A stretch of 64,000 bases of DNA from Salinirubellus salinus (GTDB lineage: Archaea; Halobacteriota; Halobacteria; Halobacteriales; Haloarculaceae): the NCBI RefSeq assembly GCF_025231485.1, contig NZ_CP104003.1, positions 3,797,960 to 3,861,959 on the forward strand, in the 5' to 3' direction. Numbering within the stretch: the stretch's first letter is position 1; each line of letters starts with the position of its first letter. Positions 1 through 8,746 of this stretch are shown one piece after another. The notes beneath the pieces were generated by a model that had not been told where the DNA came from, searched no databases, and saw only the letters and a list, made by a program, of their open reading frames with translations. Made by a program: the position numbers and the translations under genes.

Positions 1-679
1 CGCCCGCAGCTATGTCGCGACGGTCCTGGATGGTCAGCAACGCCTCGACGAGCTTGGGCACGTACGTCATGCTCCGGAGGTTCCGCCCGTTACCGAAGAC
101 GAGCGGGTTCCCGCTCTGAATCATCCGCATCAGTCGGTTCATGCGGGCCGGCTGGCGAGGGCCGTAGTACCAGCATGGACGGACGATCGTGTAGTCGAGT
201 CCGGTCTCCTCACCGTACCGACGCACCGCCTGTTCTGCCCGGTATTTCGAGAGCCCGTAGTCGCTCTCGGGTCGGCAGGGCATCTCCTCGGTCATCAGTG
301 TACTCGGACTGTCGTTGAACCCCTGCGCGGCGTTCGAGGAGACGAAGACGAAGTGTTCGGCACCGGCGTCGCTGGCTGCGGCGAGCATGTGTTCCGTTCC
401 ATGTGTGTTGACGTCGTAGAAGAGGTCGGCACCGAAGAGGTCGGGAGAGTGGACGAGGCCGGCACAGTGAAACACCGTCTGGACGTCGCCGTCGAACAGT
501 CCCTCGAGCGAGTCGGGGTCACGCACGTCCCCCGTGTGAAACTCGACGTCGAAGGGATCGAGCGGGGCGGTGTCCTCGCCTTCGAGGACGAGACATCTCG
601 TCGCCTGATCGGTACGGTCGAGTTCCTCGACCAGTCTGGTCCCCAGCCATCCAGGTGCCCCTGTGACGACGACCGGCAT
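1..679 (-). CDS. NAD(P)-dependent epimerase/dehydratase (extended SDR), 3' end outside window
   Basis: Partial gene read leftwards; 226 codons are visible. It starts MPVVVTGAPGWLGTRLVEEL, which contains the TGxxGxxG dinucleotide-binding motif of extended short-chain dehydrogenases. Farther on comes the YGLSK form of the catalytic YxxxK motif, preceded by a VFVSSNAA strand carrying the catalytic Ser region. Family members act on nucleotide sugars or sterol-like substrates. The sugar-modifying neighbourhood suggests a nucleotide-sugar epimerase or dehydratase, but the substrate cannot be read from sequence. A TTAG-type TATA-like element near 706 would give an almost leaderless transcript. The missing C-terminus prevents finer assignment. 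Confidence 0.85.
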   Translation of the reverse strand, partial: MPVVVTGAPGWLGTRLVEELDRTDQATRCLVLEGEDTAPLDPFDVEFHTGDVRDPDSLEGLFDGDVQTVFHCAGLVHSPDLFGADLFYDVNTHGTEHMLAAASDAGAEHFVFVSSNAAQGFNDSPSTLMTEEMPCRPESDYGLSKYRAEQAVRRYGEETGLDYTIVRPCWYYGPRQPARMNRLMRMIQSGNPLVFGNGRNLRSMTYVPKLVEALLTIQDRRDIAAG

Positions 680-820
680 GTCAACAGAGTCCCGACCTAT
701 CGGTCTTAGTTGTATGCGAATTAACAGGTGGTCGGCCACGAGGGATAGTATCCACTCGAGACCGGCTGGCGGACGCCACCGGTCGTCACCGCGCCACGGG
801 ACGTGTACGGTCGATAGACA

Positions 821-2581
821 ATGAATAACTATTACCGTAGGTTCGCCTCCTCTTCACCGATGGCTCTCGGCCCCCGGCTCCGCTCGGTGATGGTCGGGCA
901 CAGACGCTTTCTCTCGGTTCTGATTGTCGGGTCACTGCTCCTCTTCACCGGCATCTGGAAACTTGACCCCCATCTGATGCTGGTCGACGAGTACGCCGCG
1001 GTCGGACGGAGTCTCCAGATGGGTGTTCAGCGCGACCCGTTTCCCGAGGCTGCTGTCAAGGGGGGGAACTTCCACCTGTACCTCCTCGCGTTCGCGTTCG
1101 CTGTGGGGTTCGTCTATCTCTTCCTGACGGGGAAGTTGGCCGACGTGGACCCTGGTGAAGTGGGCGGGACCGACGCCTGGAACCAGGTACTCGCCCGGCT
1201 CAACGAATCCCCCGCGTTCGCGGAGGTGTTCTACACCTTCGTGTTCGCCGGACGGCTCGTCTCGGTCCTCCTCGGAATCGGTACTATCGTCGCCGTCTAT
1301 CTGGCTGCCGACTGGGCCTACAACCGGCGGACCGCGCTGTTCGCCGCGGCACTGTTGGCGACCAGCGAGGGATTCGTCATGGCGGGTCACTTCGCGACCG
1401 AAGACGTCCTCATTACGCTACTCGTCGCGCTGTACTTTCTGACGTTGGTAGCCTACCACCGGAGCGAAGACGAGCGCCTCCTCCTCGGGCAGGCGTTCGT
1501 GATTGGACTCGCCGTCTCCGCCAAGGCCATCGGTGGGATACTCACTCTTCCGTTCGCGGCCGTACTCCTCTCGCGGTGGCGGCGGTCGGAGAGGTCCGTG
1601 CCCGGACTCGTGCGACTCGGGATGGTCCACGGGGCCGTCGCCGCCGTCGGGTACGCGCTGACGACTCCGACCGTCGTCGTCCATCCCCGGGGGTGGTGGG
1701 ACAGCATGATCGGGTCGTTCACCAGCTCGGTCTCGGGCTACACGAGTTTCGACCCCGAGACCGGTCCGGTACTGGCGGTCGGCCTCCTGATGGAGCAACT
1801 CGGACTGGCGACGTTCACGCTGGCCGCGCTCGGGTTCGGGTACGTCGCGTACCGGCTCCGCCGGAACCGGTCCCCGCCACTGGACTACTACCTCGTCGCG
1901 TTCGTTCCAGTCTACCTCCTCTTCGTGAGTTCCGTCTCGGGTATCCTCTCGTGGCGCCTGATTCCACTCATCCCGCTCCTCGCGATACTGGGCGGCCGTG
2001 TAGCCGACGCCGTGCTCGAGCGGGCGGCCATCGGGGTGACGGCCAGACGGGCCGTCGTCGGAGCACTCGCGGTCGTGCTGGTCTTCTCGTTGGCCAACGC
2101 CGCCGGTTCGGTCGCGCTCTTCTTCGACGACCCCCGGGAGAACGCGACGGAGTGGGCCGACGACGAGGTACCCTCATCGGCGACAGTGGACGTCTACTCG
2201 CCCCGGATTCACCTGCCGGAGTTCACCCCCGAGACGACGGTGAACCGTCATCTCCTGACGGTCGCGACGGAGACGGAGCGCGAGCGGGCGGTCGAGCGTG
2301 TCTACTGCGCGGCGCCGGAGTTCGTGGTGGTCAGTAGCTACCAGTACGAGAGCTATCTCCGTGACCCGGGGGTCCAACCGGCGGTGACGGAGATGTACCG
2401 ACGACTACTCGATGGACGGACCGCCTACGAAGTTGTGGCGCGCTTCGGTCGCTCGCGGGGTGCCGACCTCCCCGACGATCCGCTGGTCAGGGGAGCCGTC
2501 CTCGGAACGACCGTCGTCGAGACGCCGGGCCAGACGATACTCGTCTACCGCCGGTCGAACGAGGCGGCCGTCTCTTGCTAA
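821..2581 (+). CDS. GT-C fold (GT39/PMT-like) membrane glycosyltransferase
   Basis: 586 residues with a multipass N-terminal half (roughly 10-11 hydrophobic spans to about residue 430) and a soluble C-terminal part. The first loop carries LMLVDEYAAVG (Asp56-Glu57), the acidic pair typical of dolichyl-phosphate-sugar dependent GT39/ArnT-type enzymes. Enzymes of this fold take a sugar from a polyprenyl-phosphate donor on the outer membrane face. The C-terminal part (DVYSPRIHLPEF onward) resembles the outward-facing domain these proteins often have. The gene lies among other glycan genes and runs alone, with a minus-strand gene on each side. Acceptor and sugar are unknown. The annotated ATG is preceded by no strong Shine-Dalgarno. 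Confidence 0.75.
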   Translation: MNNYYRRFASSSPMALGPRLRSVMVGHRRFLSVLIVGSLLLFTGIWKLDPHLMLVDEYAAVGRSLQMGVQRDPFPEAAVKGGNFHLYLLAFAFAVGFVYLFLTGKLADVDPGEVGGTDAWNQVLARLNESPAFAEVFYTFVFAGRLVSVLLGIGTIVAVYLAADWAYNRRTALFAAALLATSEGFVMAGHFATEDVLITLLVALYFLTLVAYHRSEDERLLLGQAFVIGLAVSAKAIGGILTLPFAAVLLSRWRRSERSVPGLVRLGMVHGAVAAVGYALTTPTVVVHPRGWWDSMIGSFTSSVSGYTSFDPETGPVLAVGLLMEQLGLATFTLAALGFGYVAYRLRRNRSPPLDYYLVAFVPVYLLFVSSVSGILSWRLIPLIPLLAILGGRVADAVLERAAIGVTARRAVVGALAVVLVFSLANAAGSVALFFDDPRENATEWADDEVPSSATVDVYSPRIHLPEFTPETTVNRHLLTVATETERERAVERVYCAAPEFVVVSSYQYESYLRDPGVQPAVTEMYRRLLDGRTAYEVVARFGRSRGADLPDDPLVRGAVLGTTVVETPGQTILVYRRSNEAAVSC

Positions 2582-2637
2582 GCCGGGACAGGTCGCGCAG
2601 CGCCGGTACACTCGAGCGGACCGGGGCCTGTCCGCTC

Positions 2638-3555
2638 TCACATCTTGTAGCCGAGGTCGCGCAGGCGCTGTTCGAGTTGCTCGAGGTCCACGTCGTCGTC
2701 GTCCCCCCCCGGTTCATCGGCGACGATGCGCTTCCGGTCCCCGTTGTCGATGACGTGCCACGGGACCTTCGTCAGCGGTTCGTTGTAGAGGCCGTTCTGG
2801 TGACCGAAGTCCCGTATCGGGACGAACTGGTGGCGGTCACCGAGCATCTCACCGTGGTCAGCTGTGACGACGGTCTTTCCCGGGAGAGACGGAAGGAGGT
2901 CGCCGACCGCGTCGAGGGCGATGTCGAGGTTCTCACGGTACGCCTTCACGACCCGTTCCGGGGTCGCCTCCGGAGAATCTCGGAGTATCTCCTCGAGCGA
3001 ACTCGAGTTCGCCCGGAAGTGCTCGCGACCGGTCGGTCCGATGAACGGGTGGTGGGGCTGGATGTAGTGGACGATCAGTCGCTTGTCGGGGTACTTCTTG
3101 CTCACCTGGCGGGCTTGCTCGGTGACGACCTCCGGCACGACGACCCTGAACTCCTCGCTGTGGTAGGTCCCGTCCTCGTCCCCCATGTGGAGGTCGATGT
3201 AGTCGTGGACCGACGCGTCGATATCGTCCCGGAGCCGACGGTACCAGCTGTTGGCCGTCAGGTAGACGGTGTCGTGCTCGTGCCGGCCGCTGAAGTTCGC
3301 CCGGACGAACTCGGAGGTCGCGGCACCCCTCGAGATTCGAAACTCGAGCTGACCGGGGAGGTCGGACTGCTCCGCGAAGGTGTCGTGCCGGCACGCATCG
3401 AGGATGACGAGGTTGTCCCAGTCGGCTTCGAAGATGTCTATCCCCGCAGGGTTGAACTCTCGAGTGCCGAGCCGTGTGTGACACAGGCGATTCAACTCCC
3501 TGGCGACTGCTCGTGGTGACCGAACCGCCCGCCCGAGATCCTCGAGGGTGTACAT
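2638..3555 (-). CDS. Sulfatase-like protein of the alkaline phosphatase superfamily
   Basis: 305 residues. The metal-site signatures of the alkaline phosphatase fold are visible: NLVILDACRHD near residues 49-58 (first Asp at 53) and VVTADHGEM (Asp233-His234). A GAATSEF segment near 78-83 is where the catalytic Thr or Ser would sit. The sulfatase C-x-P-x-R maturation motif is absent, so a formylglycine arylsulfatase is unlikely. A phosphotransferase or phosphodiesterase acting on a surface glycan is equally possible. There is no signal peptide, so it probably acts in the cytoplasm. A paralogue with the same motif order lies at 17384-18340. An ATAATAAAC stretch around 3590-3600 is a likely promoter. 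Confidence 0.75.
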   Translation of the reverse strand: MYTLEDLGRAVRSPRAVARELNRLCHTRLGTREFNPAGIDIFEADWDNLVILDACRHDTFAEQSDLPGQLEFRISRGAATSEFVRANFSGRHEHDTVYLTANSWYRRLRDDIDASVHDYIDLHMGDEDGTYHSEEFRVVVPEVVTEQARQVSKKYPDKRLIVHYIQPHHPFIGPTGREHFRANSSSLEEILRDSPEATPERVVKAYRENLDIALDAVGDLLPSLPGKTVVTADHGEMLGDRHQFVPIRDFGHQNGLYNEPLTKVPWHVIDNGDRKRIVADEPGGDDDDVDLEQLEQRLRDLGYKM

Positions 3556-3717
3556 CGCTCGAACCTGTCGTCAACTGTACGATACGTCCAGATAATAAAC
3601 CCTCGGCCGGATGACCCGTCACCCGTGAGACGGGGACCTGACTTCTAGGGGTCAGCAAGCGTCAACGAGCTAGCGGCGGGACGTCGCGAGCGGTTCGCCC
3701 AGCGTCCGGTGTTCGGT

Positions 3718-5574
3718 TCAGGACGGCGCACCCGAACTCGTCCCGTTCTGGACGAGCCACCCCTCGAACCCACCGTTCGTGTACACGTGGTTCACCGTCG
3801 GGTCTCGTCCCATCCGTGCCACGTCGGATTCGTCGTACAGGAATAGGGTCTCTCGCTGCCTGGGGGTGAAGTAGTCCGCCTGGTAGAACGTCGTGTCGTG
3901 TTCGTTCGTCACGACGTAGGCTTCACCGTAGGTCGCACTCGCCCGGTCGTGTTCGAGATAGCCCAACCGTTCCGGTATCTGGTAGTCGGGCCCCATCGGG
4001 AAGGGGAAGTGGTGGGTCCGGTCACCGTAGATGTACCACTGCATCTTGACCGAGATGTGGTGTGTCCAGACGTGCAGGCCTGGGTCGTGATTGTCGAGCA
4101 CGAACTCCGTGCCCTGATACTCGGGTTCGGTCATGTGCATGTTCACCCAGTAGGTCGTCCCCACGAACGTTCCGAGTAGTGCCGCGGCGACGATACCGAG
4201 GACGACCACTACCGTGACGGCCCGTCCGACGGGCCGACCGGAGACCCTGATCTCCCCCTCGTTAGCCCGATAGGCGAGCATCCCGACTGCGATGACCGCC
4301 ATCGTGATCATGTAGCGCGAGACGCGTATCGGATCGAACGCGACGAGATACATGAAGAGGAAGGCGATGGTGACGCCGACCCCGACGACGAACTGTGTCG
4401 AGACGTACGTATCGGCGTAGCTCGTCCGTCTGCGACGGTACTGGAGGAGGACGTGGAGGACGAACAGCCCGGCGAGCACACAGACGAGCAGGACGACGCC
4501 GTACTTCTGAAAGAGTCTGACGAGGAGTTGGGCGAGCGAGAGCCCTCCCTCCTGTGCCTGCTGGAGCTGGTCACGAGCGAGCCCTCTATCACCGGAACCG
4601 AAGAGATTGAACAAGACCCCCTGCACGGCGACCTTCGTCCGGTTGAACCCGAGGTACCAGGTCACCGCCGTCGGGACGACGACTAGCGGGAGGTACGGGC
4701 TGATGGGTCGAGGCGTCTCGGTAGTCAGTCGTCGGTAGACACGCTGGAACACAACCACGGTGGCCAGCACGAGACAGAGCAACACCGTCGTCATCGGATG
4801 GAAGAACACGACGGCGGCGGCCACGAGGAGGAGGGCGCCGACGTCCGAGAGGTCGTGGTCGTCCCTGATGCGCTCGACCAGATAGAGCACTACCGGGACG
4901 AGCATGAACGAGAAGATGGCTGGGTGAATCCGGACCTGGAACTCCGCGAAGACGAGCGGCGTTGCCCCGAGGAGACCGAACCCGACGGCCCGCGACTGGC
5001 CGGTCAGCCGTCGGAGCAGGATCCCGACGCTGGCGATGAAGAGGAGAGTGAAGAGGAACGAGAACAGGTACCTCGAGGGCGCGAGCTCGAATCCTGTCAT
5101 CGAGAACTCCGCGATGAGCAGATGTTCGAGGGGGTAGAACACCACGGGGGCGCTTCCCTCGATCAGGACCTCCTTGACCATCCCCAGGTGGCCGAGCGAG
5201 TCGGCGCGGCTGCGATCGTAGAGGTGGTATCCCCGGTGGAGTGGGAGGAAGAAGAACACACCGTAGTTGGCGGCGAGCAACAGGAAACCAGCCCGCCAAC
5301 CGCTCCCGAACGCTCCGGCCGCGACGAACAGCAGGGTCGCGGTCACCAGTACGACGGTGAACACGGCCCAGAAGACCGGCGGATAGGCCGCAATCAGTGA
5401 CGATTCGAAGCCGGTGGCGGGCGGAATTACTACCAGCAGGACGGACTCTACTGCGAACGCGAGGACGCCGACAGTCACGAGGAACCGACGGGATGTAGGT
5501 GAACGCAACGGCCGCAACAGGCCGTCCCCGGACTCGTGCTGCGCTGCCGTCTGCCGGGGACTCGTCTCGTCCAT
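3718..5574 (-). CDS. Polytopic membrane protein, GT-C-like or polymerase-like glycan protein
   Basis: 618 residues from the ATG at 5574. The open frame extends to 6144, but the extra 190 codons are low-complexity, Arg/Ser-rich and overlap the divergent neighbour, so I reject them. About 12-13 hydrophobic spans cover residues 30-470, followed by an outward-facing tail rich in His, Tyr and Trp. The first extracytoplasmic loop has HRGYHLYDRSRAD. This layout fits integral glycosyltransferases of the GT-C superfamily or O-antigen polymerase-type proteins. I see no diagnostic motif that separates them. Neighbours are the sulfatase-like gene downstream and the divergent arylsulfotransferase-like gene. 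The GTAATAG element near 5603-5609 could be its promoter. Confidence 0.65.
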   Translation of the reverse strand: MDETSPRQTAAQHESGDGLLRPLRSPTSRRFLVTVGVLAFAVESVLLVVIPPATGFESSLIAAYPPVFWAVFTVVLVTATLLFVAAGAFGSGWRAGFLLLAANYGVFFFLPLHRGYHLYDRSRADSLGHLGMVKEVLIEGSAPVVFYPLEHLLIAEFSMTGFELAPSRYLFSFLFTLLFIASVGILLRRLTGQSRAVGFGLLGATPLVFAEFQVRIHPAIFSFMLVPVVLYLVERIRDDHDLSDVGALLLVAAAVVFFHPMTTVLLCLVLATVVVFQRVYRRLTTETPRPISPYLPLVVVPTAVTWYLGFNRTKVAVQGVLFNLFGSGDRGLARDQLQQAQEGGLSLAQLLVRLFQKYGVVLLVCVLAGLFVLHVLLQYRRRRTSYADTYVSTQFVVGVGVTIAFLFMYLVAFDPIRVSRYMITMAVIAVGMLAYRANEGEIRVSGRPVGRAVTVVVVLGIVAAALLGTFVGTTYWVNMHMTEPEYQGTEFVLDNHDPGLHVWTHHISVKMQWYIYGDRTHHFPFPMGPDYQIPERLGYLEHDRASATYGEAYVVTNEHDTTFYQADYFTPRQRETLFLYDESDVARMGRDPTVNHVYTNGGFEGWLVQNGTSSGAPS

Positions 5575-5872
5575 CGGACACGAACGTGGAGTGTCCCCGT
5601 CGTAATAGCGATTGTGGCGACTGTGCGTTCCGCCCCGCGGCCTGGTCGTCGGTGGAGAGCGGTCGACCGTGATTATCCGACCCCTTACTTTGAGGGGTGG
5701 TGCCCCATCTCCCCCAGCGTATGCAGTCCCGGCACGGCCGTCGACACGGCTCTCAGACCGACGTCCGAACGAAGACGACCGAGCGCGTCCGCGGTCGGCG
5801 TACCAGAGGGTCGACTGGTGACTGGAACCGACCGACTGACCGCGCCGCCCGTTGTCGGGGGCGAGTGCGTCG

Positions 5873-7273
5873 ATGACGGCGGCGACCAGCAGCCCGGTCC
5901 CGACTCGGACCTTCGTTCGAGGCCTGTTCGCTGTCCTGGTGGTCGTCTCCGCGGGGTTCCTCGTCGTCGCCAACAGCAGCGCAGCCGTGGCAGACCCGTA
6001 CGCGGAACTGCGGGCGCAGGCAGCTCTCCCCCCCGAAGAGCGGACCCCCGTCGCCCCGCCCGCCGACGGAACGACCGTCGTCACGTCCCACCAGGACGGA
6101 GACCTGTTCGTCCTGGCTCCGGACGGGACCGTCACGTTCCACACCGGCCGTCACGACGGCTACTGGGACGTCGATCCGGTTCCCGGGGGAGACCGGACGC
6201 TCCTGTACGCGGCGACCGACAAGCTGGACTCGAGCGACGCGGCGTGCGAACCCGTCGAACCCGACGGACACTGTGCTCGACAACTGGTCGAACGCGTCGA
6301 CCTGACTACCGGTGAGGTGACGGTGCTGTACTCCCGCATCGACCCACGGTACCGGGCCTCCGAGTGGCACGACGTCGACCGGCTCGACGACGACCACGTC
6401 GTCATCGCGGACATGTACCGGAACGCGGTGACCGTCGTCAACGTGACGAGCGACACCGTCTCTTGGGCCTGGAACCTCCAGTCGTACGCACCGCTGTCGA
6501 GCGGCGGTCCGTTCCCCGACGACTGGGCTCACCTCAACGACGTGGAGGTACTCGACGACGGCAGGATCGTGGTCAGTCTCCGGAACCACGATCAGGTCGT
6601 CTTCCTCGACCCGCCCGAGGGTGTCCAGGACGAGTGGACGCTCGGGGCCGACGGCGACCACTCGATCCTCTACGAGCAACACAACCCGGACTACATCCCC
6701 CGAGAGAACGGCGGCCCGGCCCTCCTCGTCGCGGACTCGGAGCGGAACCTCGTCGTCGAGTACCAGCGACAGGACGGGCGGTGGAACCAGTCGTGGGCCT
6801 GGACCGACTCGACGCTCCAGTGGCCCCGCGACGCCGACCGGCTCCCGAACGGGCACACGCTCGTGACCGACACCCACGGCGGCCGAGTCGTCGAGGTCGA
6901 CCGAGAGGGGCGGGTGACGTGGACCTTCGACCTCCCACGGCCGTACGAGGCGGAGCGACTGGAGACCGGGGACGAGAGTGCCGGTGGGCCGTCGGCAGTC
7001 GAGGCGGGCCTCCGTTCGTCGACGGATCTCGATGGGGCGGGTTCGAGCGCTGACGCCCGGTCCACTTCACTACTCGAACAGGCGAAGATTGGCCTCAAGG
7101 GGCTGGTCCCGACGAAGGTCGCGAACGGCATCACCAGTGTCGCACCGGTCTGGATGGGTGTGTTCGACCTCCTCGCCGTGCTGGTCGGTGTCCTCGCAGC
7201 CGTCTGCTGGGGAGCCGCGGAAAGCTGGTGGGCCGGGTACCGACTCAGGTCGCCGGTCGGGAGGCGATCGTGA
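5873..7273 (+). CDS. Arylsulfotransferase (ASST)-like beta-propeller, membrane-anchored
   Basis: 466 residues from ATG 5873; the frame also opens at TTG 5852, which is less likely. A hydrophobic span near residues 15-35 is a signal or anchor. The body is a repeated blade pattern (DVDRLDDDHVVIAD, DVEVLDDGRIVVSLRNHDQV, DADRLPNGHTLVTDT) as in PF05935-type arylsulfotransferases. The DWAHLND His and the SLRNHDQ Arg are the best candidates for the active site of that family, which moves sulfate between phenolic compounds without PAPS. A second hydrophobic span near residues 420-450 anchors the C-terminus. Whether it transfers sulfate in this archaeon is unproven. A close paralogue is at 9859-11301. 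It is divergent from the 3718-5574 gene. Confidence 0.75.
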   Translation: MTAATSSPVPTRTFVRGLFAVLVVVSAGFLVVANSSAAVADPYAELRAQAALPPEERTPVAPPADGTTVVTSHQDGDLFVLAPDGTVTFHTGRHDGYWDVDPVPGGDRTLLYAATDKLDSSDAACEPVEPDGHCARQLVERVDLTTGEVTVLYSRIDPRYRASEWHDVDRLDDDHVVIADMYRNAVTVVNVTSDTVSWAWNLQSYAPLSSGGPFPDDWAHLNDVEVLDDGRIVVSLRNHDQVVFLDPPEGVQDEWTLGADGDHSILYEQHNPDYIPRENGGPALLVADSERNLVVEYQRQDGRWNQSWAWTDSTLQWPRDADRLPNGHTLVTDTHGGRVVEVDREGRVTWTFDLPRPYEAERLETGDESAGGPSAVEAGLRSSTDLDGAGSSADARSTSLLEQAKIGLKGLVPTKVANGITSVAPVWMGVFDLLAVLVGVLAAVCWGAAESWWAGYRLRSPVGRRS

Positions 7274-7465
7274 CCCTGTCCACGCGGGTCACCGTTGGCT
7301 TGCGAAATCGCTCATCAGCCGTGGACCCCCCGTCGCCGGGGCGAGACGAACGATCACGTACCGATCTGCTGTCACGGAACCCCCTCGAGTCGGTGTGCGA
7401 GGGCGGGAGACTCGGGAGCGGCCCGACCACGTTTCGACTGAAGTGGCGACCGAGAGGTGAGGGTG

Positions 7466-8617
7466 ATGAGTGAACCGGGCCAACAGCCCCGGACAACCAC
7501 GAGAGAAGCGACGAGTCGACCGGAGTCGGTGGTTGACGGACGCCGTGTGGCGAGTGTCGTCGGCACCCCCGACAGAGGGGACTCGCAGATACGTGTCCAA
7601 CCGGTGTCGCCGGCCGACGAGCCCGAGTACGAGTCGTTCCTGTCCGACCACCCGTCCACGACCGCCTTCCACACGCTCGAGTGGAGACGGGCCGTCGAGG
7701 CGGCCTTCGACTACGATCCTGCCTACCGGATGGTACTCGACCGAGGCCGGCGCGTACTGGCGGCGATTCCGGGATTCCGCGTTCCGGAACTCCTCGGGAG
7801 GAGCGTCGTGAACCCCTTCTGTGAGTACGGCTATCCGCTGCTGGCCGAAGGTGTCGACCCGGTCGTGGTACTGGAGGCGCTGGGAGCTTCGCGTGGCCGA
7901 CTCGACTCGGTCGTCGTGAAAGACTGTCCCTTCTCGGGCGTCCGTGGGTACAGTACGGCGGGGTACGGCGGTATCGAGACCGGGTGTGCGGTCCGGTTGT
8001 CGGTCGAACTTCCCTTCGACCGTCTCTGGGAGCGCGTGTTCGACGGAGAGCTCAGACGCAACGTCCGGCGGGCGAGAGACCACGGGATATCGATCGAGGA
8101 GAGCGTCGACCTCAGTACGTTCTACGAACTCTACAGGGGCACGATGGAACGGATGGGGAGCCCACAGTTCCCCCGCTCGTTCGTCCGGGAACTCTCCGAG
8201 GCGTTCGGTGAGGACTTCAGCCTCCACACAGCCCGAAAGGGTGACGAACACGTAGCGGGCCTCCTGTCGCTGGTCCACGGCGACACCCGCCACCTCCTCC
8301 TCAACGGGACGGGCGGGCGTATCGACGACGCCCGGCCGAACCACCTGCTGTACGTCGACTGCATCGAGCGGGCGTGTGCGTCCGATCTCTCGGTGGTCGA
8401 CTTCGGCCGGACCGAGCCAGGCACGGGGGTACACGAGTTCAAGAAGCAGTTTGGCGGGACGGAGATACCGCTGGCAAGCTTCGTTACCCCTGCGCACAGG
8501 GCCTCCCGCGCGGACGTCTCGTCGCTCAAGAGCCTGGAACCGGTGGCCCGGATGCTGAGTCCGGTCGTCACCCATCCTTCGGTTGGACCTCGACTGAAGC
8601 GGTTCATCCACGAATGA
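7466..8617 (+). CDS. FemAB / BioF2-like GNAT-fold acyl- or aminoacyl-transferase
   Basis: 383 residues from ATG 7466, which has a good GAGGTGAGGG ribosome-binding sequence just upstream. An in-frame GTG at 7457 is the alternative start. The N-terminal half (about 45-190) and C-terminal half (about 190-370) look like the two tandem GNAT folds of FemAB-like proteins: TAFHTLEWRRAVEAAF, then LRRNVRRARDHGISIEES, then HLLYVDCIERACA and VDFGRTEPGTGVHEFKKQFG. The last segment is highly typical of this family. Bacterial members add amino acids to peptidoglycan; relatives in polysaccharide loci modify sugars. Archaea of this type lack murein, so modification of a surface glycan is my inference. Confidence 0.75.
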   Translation: MSEPGQQPRTTTREATSRPESVVDGRRVASVVGTPDRGDSQIRVQPVSPADEPEYESFLSDHPSTTAFHTLEWRRAVEAAFDYDPAYRMVLDRGRRVLAAIPGFRVPELLGRSVVNPFCEYGYPLLAEGVDPVVVLEALGASRGRLDSVVVKDCPFSGVRGYSTAGYGGIETGCAVRLSVELPFDRLWERVFDGELRRNVRRARDHGISIEESVDLSTFYELYRGTMERMGSPQFPRSFVRELSEAFGEDFSLHTARKGDEHVAGLLSLVHGDTRHLLLNGTGGRIDDARPNHLLYVDCIERACASDLSVVDFGRTEPGTGVHEFKKQFGGTEIPLASFVTPAHRASRADVSSLKSLEPVARMLSPVVTHPSVGPRLKRFIHE

Positions 8618-8661
8618 CCGACCACTACCCATCGACACGGAGGCCGGGCCACGTGCTGCTT

Positions 8662-8677
8662 CACCGTGCACACGGTG
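8662..8677. promoter_or_regulatory. 7-bp inverted repeat upstream of the DHHA1-like gene
   Basis: CACCGTG and CACGGTG arms separated by two bases form a perfect inverted repeat 70 nt upstream of ATG 8747. It could be an operator or a small hairpin. Nothing else supports it. Confidence 0.3.
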
Positions 8678-8746
8678 CCCACGCATCCAGAGGCTACAGC
8701 AACGAGTCCAAGCGACTGGGTCCGCGACAACTGATCACTTCGAAAC

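Noticed and set aside
5575-6144. N-terminal extension of the 3718 gene frame by 190 codons
   Set aside because: Composition is unlike protein, it overlaps the divergent ASST-like gene, and a clear ATG followed by acidic sequence is present at 5574.
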